This document shows positions 1-5,633 of a stretch of DNA of 10,770 nucleotides, piece by piece (position 1 is the first letter of the stretch; every line of letters starts with the position of its first letter). The notes beneath the pieces were generated by a model, which did no database searches, was not told where the DNA came from, and saw only the letters and a program-made list of their open reading frames with translations. The stretch lies in assembly GCA_023229605.1 (NCBI GenBank), contig JALNYY010000138.1:1-10770 (forward strand), in the 5' to 3' direction. The position numbers were made by a program, and so were the translations under genes. Source of the DNA: Methylobacter sp. (GTDB lineage Bacteria > Pseudomonadota > Gammaproteobacteria > Methylococcales > Methylomonadaceae).

Positions 1-347
1 TGAACACCCATCCAGTCGACGCGGCATCTTCTACTGACATCTTTTCCTCGGCCTTTTTGCTTGGCAATGTCGGCGCGCCGTTTGTTATCGGGCTGGCGGT
101 CGGCTATTTCGCAAAAAAAATGTTGCGTACTGCGCTATTTCTGGGCGGGGCGACAATCGCGCTGCTGTTTGTTGCAGAATATTACGACATCATCGATATA
201 ACCGATGAAAAGCTGCAGCATGTCGCCAGCGCCGCTACGGAAGCTGCAAAAAACTCCGGCGATTTTCTGGTAGATCGTTTGACCGGCATTACCAGCAAGG
301 GCGCCAGCGGGGTCGGCGGATTTTTTGTCGGCTTCAAGCTGGGCTAG
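1..347 (+). CDS. FUN14-family small membrane protein (5' end cut by one base)
   Basis: The frame is open from the first base. The first two bases, tg, followed by AAC ACC CAT CCA, look like an ATG (or GTG/TTG) whose first base lies just outside the window, giving a protein of about 115 residues; the internal TTG at 57 is a poorer start because it would cut into the first membrane segment. A glycine-rich hydrophobic stretch (GNVGAPFVIGLAVGYFAKK) is followed by a second one (TALFLGGATIALLFVAEYY), then an acidic turn, a polar amphipathic helix and a glycine-rich C-terminus ending FFVGFKLG. This two-segment pattern with the G-x-x-x-G-Y-x-x-K-K motif matches FUN14 proteins, whose bacterial members have no settled function. 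arsR begins 28 bp downstream on the same strand, so co-transcription is possible, but no arsenic link is known to me. Confidence 0.75.
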   Translation, partial: NTHPVDAASSTDIFSSAFLLGNVGAPFVIGLAVGYFAKKMLRTALFLGGATIALLFVAEYYDIIDITDEKLQHVASAATEAAKNSGDFLVDRLTGITSKGASGVGGFFVGFKLG

Positions 348-375
348 TTTTTCCGAACGGCTAACACTTATAAAC

Positions 376-729
376 ATGATCACGCCAACCACACTATTTA
401 AATGCCTGGCCGATGAGACGCGCTTGCGCTGCGTGGTTTTGCTGCATAAAGAAGGCAGGCTCTGCGTTTGTGAGTTAACCCATGCGTTGAATTTATTGCA
501 GCCCAAAATCTCGCGCCACTTGGCGCAATTGCGGCAAAGCAATCTGCTGTTGGACAGCCGCGAAGGGCAGTGGGTGTATTATCAAATTAACCCAGAATTA
601 CCGGACTGGGTATTTGAGATTCTGGATGTCACCGTCAAACAGTTTGCGACAAATGCCAAACAGCAAAAAGACAGCGGCCGGTTGCAGGCCATGAATGATC
701 GCCCGGAGATGACGAAGTATTGCGGCTGA
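376..729 (+). CDS. arsR: ArsR-family arsenite-responsive repressor
   Basis: A 117-residue winged-helix repressor that would leave its operator on binding As(III) or Sb(III). Residues 4-20 (PTTLFKCLADETRLRCV) and the recognition region 40-58 (LLQPKISRHLAQLRQSNLL) align by eye with E. coli ArsR, followed by the wing GQWVYYQINP. The metal-binding motif is LCVCEL with Cys30 and Cys32; the third cysteine of the E. coli site (Cys37 there) is threonine here, and two cysteines are known to suffice for induction. I chose the ATG at 376, which gives the usual N-terminus; the frame could also open at TTG 325. No clear Shine-Dalgarno sequence precedes 376, so translation may be weak or coupled to the upstream gene. 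arsC and acr3 follow on the same strand, and the likely operator lies after arsR rather than before it. Confidence 0.93.
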   Translation: MITPTTLFKCLADETRLRCVVLLHKEGRLCVCELTHALNLLQPKISRHLAQLRQSNLLLDSREGQWVYYQINPELPDWVFEILDVTVKQFATNAKQQKDSGRLQAMNDRPEMTKYCG

Positions 730-747
730 GTTTTTTTGCCTTATAAT
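720..747 (+). promoter_or_regulatory. Sigma-70 promoter for arsC-acr3
   Basis: TTGCGG (720-725, a 3/6 match to the -35 box) is followed after 16 bp by a perfect TATAAT (742-747). The -35 overlaps the last codons of arsR. The position suggests a promoter for arsC-acr3 separate from whatever drives arsR. The -10 is strong, the -35 poor, as fits a promoter under repressor control. Confidence 0.55.
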
Positions 748-765
748 ATTCGTTTATTCGAATAT
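746..765 (+). promoter_or_regulatory. Probable ArsR operator
   Basis: A perfect inverted repeat, ATATTCG - 6 bp - CGAATAT, overlaps the end of the TATAAT box and covers the expected start of transcription. It also contains the direct repeat ATTCG (748-752 and 756-760). An AT-rich dyad of this size over the -10 is typical of ArsR/SmtB repressor sites. No similar dyad is visible upstream of arsR (348-375), so repression seems aimed at arsC-acr3. Assignment to ArsR is by position and symmetry. Confidence 0.6.
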
Positions 766-786
766 ATAAATGTTAGGGGATAAGCC

Positions 787-1266
787 ATGTTAAAAGTTCT
801 GATTTTGTGTACGGGGAATTCTTGCCGAAGTGTTTTGGGCGAGGCGCTTGTTAATCATTTGGGTGGCGGCCGATTTCAGGCTTTTTCAGCAGGGAGTCAT
901 CCGACAGGCAAGGTAAACGCGAATGCGTTGGCGACATTAAAGCGCCACGGCATCCCAACCGAGGGATTTTCCAGTCAATCCTGGGATGAGTTCGACGGGC
1001 TAGGCATTGATATTGCCATTACCGTTTGCGACAGCGCTGCCGGGGAAGTATGTCCCGTCTATCTTAATAGTGCGATCCGGGCGCACTGGGGTTTGCCAGA
1101 CCCAGCTCATGTTGTTGGCAGTCAGGATGTTATTGACGCGGCTTTCGAGGAGACCTACGCGGCTTTGGAAAAACGGGTACAGCAATTGTTGGCATTGCCG
1201 GTTGAGACGATGTCCAGGCCGGAATTGACCGCAGCGCTGAACAAAATCGGTGCAGAAACCTTTTGA
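787..1266 (+). CDS. arsC: Arsenate reductase, low-molecular-weight phosphatase (thioredoxin-type) family
   Basis: A 159-residue cytoplasmic enzyme reducing As(V) to As(III) for export. The catalytic P-loop C8-TGNSC-R14-S is the C-x5-R signature of low-molecular-weight tyrosine phosphatases. Cys81 and Cys89 (TVCDSAAGEVCPV) match the pair that relays the disulfide in Staphylococcus aureus ArsC (Cys82/Cys89), and Asp105 in WGLPDPA is the family's general acid. These residues mark it as LMW-PTP type, unrelated to the glutaredoxin-coupled E. coli plasmid ArsC; whether thioredoxin or glutathione is the donor cannot be settled from sequence. The ATG is preceded by TAGGGGAT at a good distance, and the protein starts at the first beta strand as usual. 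acr3 follows after 20 bp, so the two are probably one transcript from the promoter at 720-747. Confidence 0.95.
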   Translation: MLKVLILCTGNSCRSVLGEALVNHLGGGRFQAFSAGSHPTGKVNANALATLKRHGIPTEGFSSQSWDEFDGLGIDIAITVCDSAAGEVCPVYLNSAIRAHWGLPDPAHVVGSQDVIDAAFEETYAALEKRVQQLLALPVETMSRPELTAALNKIGAETF

Positions 1267-1286
1267 CTCATGGGAAAACGATAATC

Positions 1287-2363
1287 ATGAATACGCAAAA
1301 CAACCAACAATTTGACCACGCTCCAAAGCCTTTGGGTTTCGTAGAACGATTCCTGACGCTATGGATCTTTACGGCCATGGCGGGCGGGATCGCGCTGGGC
1401 TACTTCATTCCCGATTTTACCCAATGGCTGACCCGTTTCCAGGTGGGGACCACGTCCATGCCCATTGCCATCGGCCTGATCCTGATGATGTACCCGCCGC
1501 TGGCCAAGGTGCGCTATGAGGAATTACCCCGGGTTTTCAAGAACACCAGGGTTCTGCTGCTGTCGCTGATCCAGAACTGGATTATCGGTCCGGTGCTGAT
1601 GTTCGCGCTGGCCGTTATCTTTCTTAGGGACTACCCGGAGTACATGGTGGGGCTGATTATCATAGGGCTGGCCCGCTGCATCGCCATGGTGCTGGTCTGG
1701 AACGAGTTGGCCGAGGGCGATGCCGAATACTGCGCAGGTTTAGTGGCTTTCAATTCCATCTTCCAGATGCTGTTCTTTTCCGTTTATGCGTATGTTTTCG
1801 TCACCGTTCTGCCCGACTGGTTAGGCATAGCTTCCGGCCTCGAGGTTCAGGTTACGATGCTTCAGGTCGCCAAAAGTGTGTTGATTTATCTGGGCATCCC
1901 TTTTTTCGGCGGCATGTTCACGCGTTTTTTTCTGGTGCGGCGCAAAGGGTTGCAGTGGTACGAGGAAACATTCATGCCCAAGATCAGCCCGGTCACGCTG
2001 ATTGCTCTGCTGTTCACGATTCTGGTCATGTTCTCCCTGAAGGGCGAATATATTGTGCAACTGCCTCTGGATGTGGCGCGCATTGCCGTACCGCTGGTCA
2101 TCTATTTTCTGATCATGTTTCTGGTCACTTTTTATATGTCGGCCAAGGCCGGGGCGGGGTATCGCATTAGCGCCACGCTGTCGTTTACCGCGGCCGGCAA
2201 TAATTTTGAGTTAGCCATCGCGGTCGCCGTAGCGGTTTTCGGCCTGCAATCAGGGGAGGCTTTTGCGGCAGTCATCGGGCCTTTGGTGGAAGTCCCTGTA
2301 TTGATCGGATTGGTCAAGGTGGCTTTTTATTTCAGGCAAAAATATTTCAACCGATTAGCCTAA
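1287..2363 (+). CDS. acr3: Arsenite efflux transporter of the ACR3 family
   Basis: A 358-residue inner-membrane carrier that extrudes arsenite made by ArsC. About ten hydrophobic segments are visible. The family's essential cysteine is Cys131 in IIGLARCIAMVLVWNELA, and the conserved glutamate is Glu308 in AAGNNFELAIAVAV, matching Cys129 and Glu305 of the Alkaliphilus ACR3. GPLVEVPVLIGLV near the C-terminus is also characteristic. I chose ATG 1287, preceded by TGGGAAAACG; an in-frame TTG at 1263 would overlap the arsC stop and add eight unlikely residues. The length is usual for bacterial ACR3. The gene ends against a hairpin (2379-2401) with a T-run only when read on the other strand, so it is a weak terminator for acr3 itself. 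Confidence 0.95.
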   Translation: MNTQNNQQFDHAPKPLGFVERFLTLWIFTAMAGGIALGYFIPDFTQWLTRFQVGTTSMPIAIGLILMMYPPLAKVRYEELPRVFKNTRVLLLSLIQNWIIGPVLMFALAVIFLRDYPEYMVGLIIIGLARCIAMVLVWNELAEGDAEYCAGLVAFNSIFQMLFFSVYAYVFVTVLPDWLGIASGLEVQVTMLQVAKSVLIYLGIPFFGGMFTRFFLVRRKGLQWYEETFMPKISPVTLIALLFTILVMFSLKGEYIVQLPLDVARIAVPLVIYFLIMFLVTFYMSAKAGAGYRISATLSFTAAGNNFELAIAVAVAVFGLQSGEAFAAVIGPLVEVPVLIGLVKVAFYFRQKYFNRLA

Positions 2364-2372
2364 ACGGCAGGC

Positions 2373-2401
2373 AAAAAAAATGCGGCTGATTAGGCCGCAT
2401 T
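2373..2401 (-). terminator. Intrinsic terminator of sRNA copy 1
   Basis: On the minus strand an 8-bp stem AATGCGGC/GCCGCATT with a 7-nt loop is followed directly by a run of T (A8 at 2373-2380 on the plus strand). It could also stop ntrBC read-through. Rightward it lacks a T-run, so it is at best a weak terminator for acr3. Confidence 0.8.
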
Positions 2402-2457
2402 ATAAGGAAGGATATAAAACTCTGAATTCCGAGGAGGGAATTTGCATCTCAAGAGTT
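2373..2457 (-). ncRNA. Predicted small RNA, copy 1, anti-Shine-Dalgarno loop
   Basis: Read leftward from about 2457 the predicted RNA is some 85 nt. Its 5' end, AACUCU, pairs with AGAGUU about 30 nt later. Inside, AAUUCC pairs with GGAAUU around the loop CUCCUC. An AU-rich single-stranded linker containing UAUAUCCUUCCUU leads into the intrinsic terminator. A -10-like TAATAT (2469-2464) is 6 nt before the proposed start. The pyrimidine loop is complementary to a Shine-Dalgarno core, as in the CcsR/cuckoo RNAs of Rhodobacter, with which I claim only design analogy. The RNA could also be cut from read-through of ntrBC. The 5' end is inferred, not measured. Confidence 0.65.
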
Positions 2458-2463
2458 GCAGCT

Positions 2464-2508
2464 ATATTAGCGACAAACGATAAGTAATGGAATGTGGCAA
2501 ATTGCCGC
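2464..2508 (-). promoter_or_regulatory. Conserved upstream region of sRNA copy 1
   Basis: On the minus strand: GGCAATTTGCC (a dyad, GGCAA-T-TTGCC), ACATTCCATT, about 14 bp, then TAATAT. The -10 matches TATAAT at 4 of 6 positions; there is no good TTGACA at 17 bp (TTCCAT lies there), so an activator or another sigma factor may be needed. The near-identical blocks lie at about 2639-2683 for copy 2 and, with a degraded dyad, 2828-2869 for copy 3. Confidence 0.4.
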
Positions 2509-2547
2509 GTGCCAGAATGTCGCAGAGCCGCGGGCTTTTCTTTGGGC

Positions 2548-2577
2548 AAAAAAAATGCGGCCGGTTAGGGCCGCATT
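2548..2577 (-). terminator. Intrinsic terminator of sRNA copy 2
   Basis: A 9-bp stem AATGCGGCC/GGCCGCATT with a 6-nt loop, followed on the minus strand by a T-run (A8 at 2548-2555 on the plus strand). Confidence 0.82.
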
Positions 2578-2632
2578 AAAGGAAGGATATAAAACTCTGA
2601 ATTCCGAGGAGGAAGTTTGCAGCTCAAGAGTT
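2548..2632 (-). ncRNA. Predicted small RNA, copy 2, anti-Shine-Dalgarno loop
   Basis: Same arrangement as copy 1 and the same predicted length of about 85 nt. The outer helix AACUCU/AGAGUU is kept. The inner hairpin is changed to CUUCC-UCCUC-GGAAU, where four pairs next to the loop survive and the next is a C-U mismatch, so this hairpin is weaker. The loop still shows UCCUC. The terminator stem is one pair longer than in copy 1. The -10-like TAATAT (2644-2639) keeps the exact spacing to the proposed 5' end. Copy 2 is the least well paired of the three. Confidence 0.6.
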
Positions 2633-2737
2633 GCAGCTATATTAGCGAGAAACGATAAGCAATGGAATGTGGCAAATTGCCGCGTGTCAGAATGTCGCAG
2701 AGAGCCGGTGGATTTCCCCGTGTAAAAAACGACAGAC

Positions 2738-2767
2738 AAAAAAAATGCGGCCGATTAGGGCCGCATT
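2738..2767 (-). terminator. Intrinsic terminator of sRNA copy 3 and first terminator after ntrC
   Basis: A 9-bp stem AATGCGGCC/GGCCGCATT with the loop CTAATC on the minus strand, followed by a T-run (A8 at 2738-2745 on the plus strand). No hairpin-plus-T structure is visible between the ntrC stop and this point, so an ntrBC transcript would first meet a terminator here. Confidence 0.82.
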
Positions 2768-2821
2768 AGAGAAGGATATAAAACTCTGAATTTCGAGGAA
2801 GAAATTTGCATCTCAAGAGTT
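2738..2821 (-). ncRNA. Predicted small RNA, copy 3, anti-Shine-Dalgarno loop
   Basis: The predicted RNA is about 84 nt. Outer helix as in the other copies; inner helix AAUUUC/GAAAUU around the loop UUCCUC. Compared with copy 1 (AAUUCC/GGAAUU) the fifth pair has changed from C-G to U-A on both sides, a compensatory change that supports selection on RNA structure. The -10-like TAATAT is at 2833-2828. This copy lies nearest ntrC, 130 bp from the ntrC stop codon, and its upstream block has diverged most. Confidence 0.65.
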
Positions 2822-2950
2822 GCAGCTATATTAGCGATAAATAATAAACAATGGAATGTGGCATATTGTCGCAGTGTTTCAGTAGGTTATTTGCCTCTTT
2901 GTGGAATGATAATCTATCCATAGCCCCCTCTCTCGTAGCAGCAAGACAGA

Positions 2951-4381
2951 TTATATCCCCAGCTCCTGAATTTTCCGGGTCAGGGTGTTTCTGCCGTAGC
3001 CCAATAAAATAGCCGCTTCGTGGCGTTTGCCGTGGGTAAAATTTAACGCCGCTTTAATTAAAATGGTTTCCACTGTGGGAATGATTTGTTTAGCTATTTC
3101 ACCCTCATGTCCATGCGCCATATGAGAGCGGAGCAGCAGCTGCTGGTCTATCCAGCTCCTCAGTAATGTTTCCCAGCCGGTTTCTGTCGCATTTTTTTCC
3201 GATAGGGTATTTAGCAATTCGGGCGGCAGGTCGTGTAAATGGATTTCCCGGCCCGAAGCCATCACGGTCAGCCAGCGGCAGCTGTTTTCCAGTTGCCTGA
3301 CATTGCCCGGCCAGTCCAGGGTGCTTAAAAAAGCCTCGGCTTCGGGTTTTAAGATTTTGATTTCGGTATTAAGCTCGACTGCCGCCTGATTTAAAAAGTG
3401 ACGCAGCAGCAAGGGTATATCCTGTTTGCGCTCGCGCAGGGGCGGGATGTGGATGCGGATGACGTTTAAGCGGTGAAATAAATCTTCCCGAAAGCGGCCT
3501 TGCTCTACCAGCGTCTCAAGGTTCTGGTGGGTGGCGGCAATAATACGCACATCGACTTTAACCGATGAATACGAGCCGACCGGATAGAACTCGCCATCGG
3601 CCAGCACGCGTAATAAGCGGGTTTGCAGTTCGGCGGGCATGTCGCCGATTTCATCAAGAAACAGGGTGCCGCCGTCGGCTTGTTCAAAGCGCCCGGCGCG
3701 GCGCGATTGCGCGCCGGTAAAAGCGCCTTTTTCGTGACCGAACAGCTCGGACTCCATCAGATCCTTGGGGATCGCGGCCATATTCAGCGCGATAAAGGGG
3801 TTGTCGGCCCTAGGGCTGTGACGATGCAAGGCTTTGGCGACCAATTCCTTGCCGGTTCCCGATTCGCCGTTAATCAGAACAGTGATCTGCGACCTTGCCA
3901 GCCGCCCTATCGCGCGGAATACCTCCTGCATCGATGGGGCTTCGCCAATAATTTCCGGCGTGGATTCCTCGGTCGTGGGCGTATCTGAAGCCGCCCCCGT
4001 TTTCTGTTGCCGGCTATGAATACAGGCTCTATGGGCAAGGTCAACGACTTCTTTAATATCAAAGGGCTTGGGCAGGTATTCAAAAGCGCCGCCGTGGAAT
4101 GCCGAGACCGCGCTTTCCAGGTCGGAATGAGCCGTCATCACAATAACCGGCAGGCTTGGGTGGCTCAGTTGAATCTTGTTCAAAAGTTCCAGTCCATCCA
4201 TATCAGGCATACGAATATCGGTAATCAGGGCATCGGGCAAATCGTTCTGCAATGCGACCAGCAAATCGGCCGCACCGGAAAAACTGCGGGTGATGATGTC
4301 CGCTTTTTGCAGGGCTTTTTCCACGACCCAGCGTATGGATTTGTCGTCATCGATGACCCAGACAGTTTCAGGCTTAGTCAT
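2951..4381 (-). CDS. ntrC: Nitrogen regulation response regulator NtrC (NR-I), sigma-54 activator
   Basis: A 476-residue enhancer-binding protein that, once phosphorylated by NtrB, drives sigma-54 promoters of nitrogen-scavenging genes. The receiver (about 5-120) has the acidic pocket DDD 11-13, phospho-acceptor Asp55 (ALITDIRMPD), Thr83 and Lys105. The AAA+ domain has Walker A GESGTGKE (172-179), the sigma-54 contact loop GAFTGA (219-224) and Walker B TLFLDEIGD with Asp243-Glu244. A Fis-type helix-turn-helix closes the protein (KRHEAAILLGYGRNTLTRKIQELGI region). The ATG at 4381 is favoured: it gives the standard N-terminus, overlaps the ntrB stop by 8 bp and has GGGAG 9 nt upstream; the frame is open 75 bp further into ntrB, but those residues do not resemble the family. 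Length is near that of E. coli NtrC (469). Confidence 0.97.
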   Translation of the reverse strand: MTKPETVWVIDDDKSIRWVVEKALQKADIITRSFSGAADLLVALQNDLPDALITDIRMPDMDGLELLNKIQLSHPSLPVIVMTAHSDLESAVSAFHGGAFEYLPKPFDIKEVVDLAHRACIHSRQQKTGAASDTPTTEESTPEIIGEAPSMQEVFRAIGRLARSQITVLINGESGTGKELVAKALHRHSPRADNPFIALNMAAIPKDLMESELFGHEKGAFTGAQSRRAGRFEQADGGTLFLDEIGDMPAELQTRLLRVLADGEFYPVGSYSSVKVDVRIIAATHQNLETLVEQGRFREDLFHRLNVIRIHIPPLRERKQDIPLLLRHFLNQAAVELNTEIKILKPEAEAFLSTLDWPGNVRQLENSCRWLTVMASGREIHLHDLPPELLNTLSEKNATETGWETLLRSWIDQQLLLRSHMAHGHEGEIAKQIIPTVETILIKAALNFTHGKRHEAAILLGYGRNTLTRKIQELGI

Positions 4382-5435
4382 TGTCGGTATCTCCCTGAGC
4401 AATAATGGGTAAGAAGATTGAAAACGCCGTGTTTCCAGGCTCGCTGCTGCATTCAATCAAACCGTTATGTTGATTTATCAACGCTTGGGCTATCGACAAA
4501 CCCAGCCCTGTGCCGTCAGCGCGCCCGGTAATCATCGGATAAAATATCTGGTTCATCATGTCGGCGTCGATTCCCGGCCCGTTATCGATAATGTCGCACT
4601 TCACCGCCAGTTTGTAGCGTTTGCGGCCTATGGTCACTTGCCGGTGGATTCGGGTTTTGATGATAATGTCGCCTACGCCGTTCAGCGCCTGAACGGCGTT
4701 TTTGACGATATTCAAAATGGCCTGGATGAGCTGGTCTTTATCTGCATATATATTGGGGATGCTGGGGTCGTAGTCGGTTTTAATGCTGAGGTTGCCGCTG
4801 GACTCGGCTTGAACCAACTGCCTGACCCGCTCCAGCACTTCGTGAATATTGATAGCTTTTTTATTGGGCAATTTGTTGGGGCCGAGCATTTTATCCATCA
4901 AGCCTTGCAGGCGGTCGGATTCTGCGATGATAATCCGGGTATATTCCTTGAGATCAGGGTCGCGTAATTCCAGATCCAGCAATTGCGCCGCGCCGCGCAA
5001 GCCGCCTAAAGGGTTCTTGATTTCATGCGCCAGGCCCCTGACCAGCAATCTGGCGGTGTTCTGCTGGGTTAATAACCGCTCTTCCTTGGATATGCGCAGG
5101 TGATTGTCCACTTGTTGCAATTCGACCAGAATTTCGTTGACCTGCTCATCCTTTAACAACGGTGTTGCGCTAAAGTTGATGGTGATGCTGTGGGTCATGC
5201 GGTCCAGAATAAGTTCACGGTCCAGCAGAGGTTCCGCCATGGTTAAACATTGCTGTAAATTAATCAGCAGTGCCGGGTCGGAAGACTTGAATATCTCATA
5301 AGCGCCGAGCCCCACCAAATGGCGCGAGCTGTCGGCAAGCAGAATTTCTCCGGCAGAATTAAGGTAAGTGAGAATCAGGTCGCGATCGAATAACAAGATT
5401 GCGCCGTTAAGGTGATCAAGTATGCGTTTATACAT
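4374..5435 (-). CDS. ntrB: Nitrogen regulation sensor histidine kinase/phosphatase NtrB (NR-II)
   Basis: A 353-residue soluble kinase that adds or removes phosphate on NtrC, in the known system under control of PII. A PAS domain occupies about residues 1-110 (HLNGAILLFDRDLILTYLNS). The H-box GLAHEIKNPLGGLRGAAQLL carries His137, matching His139 of E. coli NtrB. The ATPase domain shows the N-box around Asn246 (NIVKNAVQAL), DNGPG (284-288) and GTGLGLS (308-314). No membrane segment is visible, as expected. The ATG at 5435 has no strong Shine-Dalgarno sequence, whereas the small ORF ending 32 bp upstream has a perfect one, so translation may be partly coupled. glnA, often upstream of ntrBC in enteric bacteria, is absent here; the divergent neighbours are nitrate reductase genes. 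Confidence 0.96.
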   Translation of the reverse strand: MYKRILDHLNGAILLFDRDLILTYLNSAGEILLADSSRHLVGLGAYEIFKSSDPALLINLQQCLTMAEPLLDRELILDRMTHSITINFSATPLLKDEQVNEILVELQQVDNHLRISKEERLLTQQNTARLLVRGLAHEIKNPLGGLRGAAQLLDLELRDPDLKEYTRIIIAESDRLQGLMDKMLGPNKLPNKKAINIHEVLERVRQLVQAESSGNLSIKTDYDPSIPNIYADKDQLIQAILNIVKNAVQALNGVGDIIIKTRIHRQVTIGRKRYKLAVKCDIIDNGPGIDADMMNQIFYPMITGRADGTGLGLSIAQALINQHNGLIECSSEPGNTAFSIFLPIIAQGDTDND

Positions 5436-5467
5436 GGATTGCTTTAAAGTTGTTCAAAGTAAGAGCG

Positions 5468-5536
5468 TTATGGATTGTATAGCAATTTGCAGGCCGCACG
5501 GCAGGAAGGGTAGAGGCGATAGTCGAAGCCCGTCAT
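5468..5536 (-). CDS. Unrecognised 22-residue ORF ahead of ntrB
   Basis: ATG, 22 sense codons and TAA, starting MTGFDYRLYPSCRAAC and ending in NP. It contains a C-x3-C pair (Cys12, Cys16) and three tyrosines, with no signal peptide or membrane segment. What makes it credible is AGGAGGG placed 6 nt before the ATG, the strongest ribosome binding site in the window. It lies 32 bp upstream of ntrB on the same strand and probably on the same transcript. I do not recognise it. It has no run of one amino acid as a classical attenuator leader would. It could be a leader that couples translation to ntrB, a free small protein, or chance. A longer ORF in another frame overlaps it but lacks a ribosome binding site. 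Confidence 0.45.
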   Translation of the reverse strand: MTGFDYRLYPSCRAACKLLYNP

Positions 5537-5542
5537 AATCAA

Positions 5543-5549
5543 CCCTCCT
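5543..5549 (-). promoter_or_regulatory. Perfect Shine-Dalgarno sequence of the 22-codon ORF
   Basis: Minus strand AGGAGGG, 6 nt before the ATG at 5536. It is exactly complementary over 7 nt to CCCUCCU in the loop region of predicted sRNA copy 1, which makes it a candidate target; any strong Shine-Dalgarno sequence would pair similarly. Confidence 0.55.
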
Positions 5550-5591
5550 ATACGATGGTTTTTTGTACTGCTCTACCCATCTCTTGCTTAG

Positions 5592-5608
5592 ATGCACCAT
5601 TATAGATC
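5592..5608. promoter_or_regulatory. NtrC-like half-site repeat, distal copy
   Basis: ATGCACCATTATAGATC. TGCACC is the exact left half of the NtrC consensus TGCACC-N5-GGTGCA; the right half is mostly lost. The sequence recurs 42 bp away with one mismatch. Read on the minus strand it contains a consensus TATAAT (5604-5599). The centre lies about 185 bp upstream of the start predicted for the sigma-54 promoter of nasC, a usual distance for an enhancer. Confidence 0.55.
5599..5604 (-). promoter_or_regulatory. Candidate -10 box for the sORF-ntrB-ntrC unit
   Basis: TATAAT on the minus strand, about 60 bp before the sORF start codon and inside the distal NtrC-like site. No good -35 is seen at 16-18 bp. 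If real, NtrC bound here would block the promoter, as it does at the sigma-70 promoters of glnA-ntrBC in enteric bacteria. Confidence 0.35.
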
Positions 5609-5633
5609 TATTTACGGTGTAGCCTGGGCGTTT

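Larger units (their letters stand above)
2371..2874. repeat. Three tandem copies of a ~140-160 bp unit
   Basis: Copies run about 2371-2530, 2546-2707 and 2737-2874, with start-to-start distances of 175 and 190 bp and unrelated spacers. On the plus strand each has an A8 run, an AATGCGGC hairpin, a GAAGGATATAAAACTCTGAA block, a GAGGAG/GAGGAA core, CTCAAGAGTTGCAGCTATATTAGCG, and an ATGGAATGTGGCA block. Copies 1 and 2 are closer to each other; copy 3 has lost about 14 bp near its right end. The stretch 2364-2950 otherwise holds no convincing protein gene; 2875-2950, between copy 3 and ntrC, shows nothing I can identify, including no terminator. The units sit between convergent acr3 and ntrC. Confidence 0.95.

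Noticed and set aside
2379..2401. Terminator for acr3 on the plus strand
   Set aside because: The hairpin is followed by ATAAGGAAGG rather than a T-run in that direction; the T-run exists only leftward.
2494..2514. Sigma-54-like TGGCAC ... TTGC upstream of sRNA copy 1 on the minus strand
   Set aside because: GG and GC are 13 bp apart instead of the required 10, and copy 2 has TGACAC instead of TGGCAC.
2467..2739. 90-codon minus-strand ORF and a 77-codon plus-strand ORF (2492-2725) across the repeats
   Set aside because: Both span repeat copies and their unrelated spacers, have no ribosome site, and resemble no family; the region is better explained as RNA units with terminators.
3623..3988. 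Plus-strand ORFs of 60-166 codons inside ntrC, ntrB, nasC and nasA
   Set aside because: They are antisense or out-of-frame shadows of well-supported genes, with no ribosome sites or recognisable domains.
5468..5536. Small ORF as a PqqA or methanobactin precursor
   Set aside because: It lacks the Glu-x3-Tyr pair of PqqA, and no pqq or mbn biosynthesis gene is nearby; C-x3-C alone is not enough.
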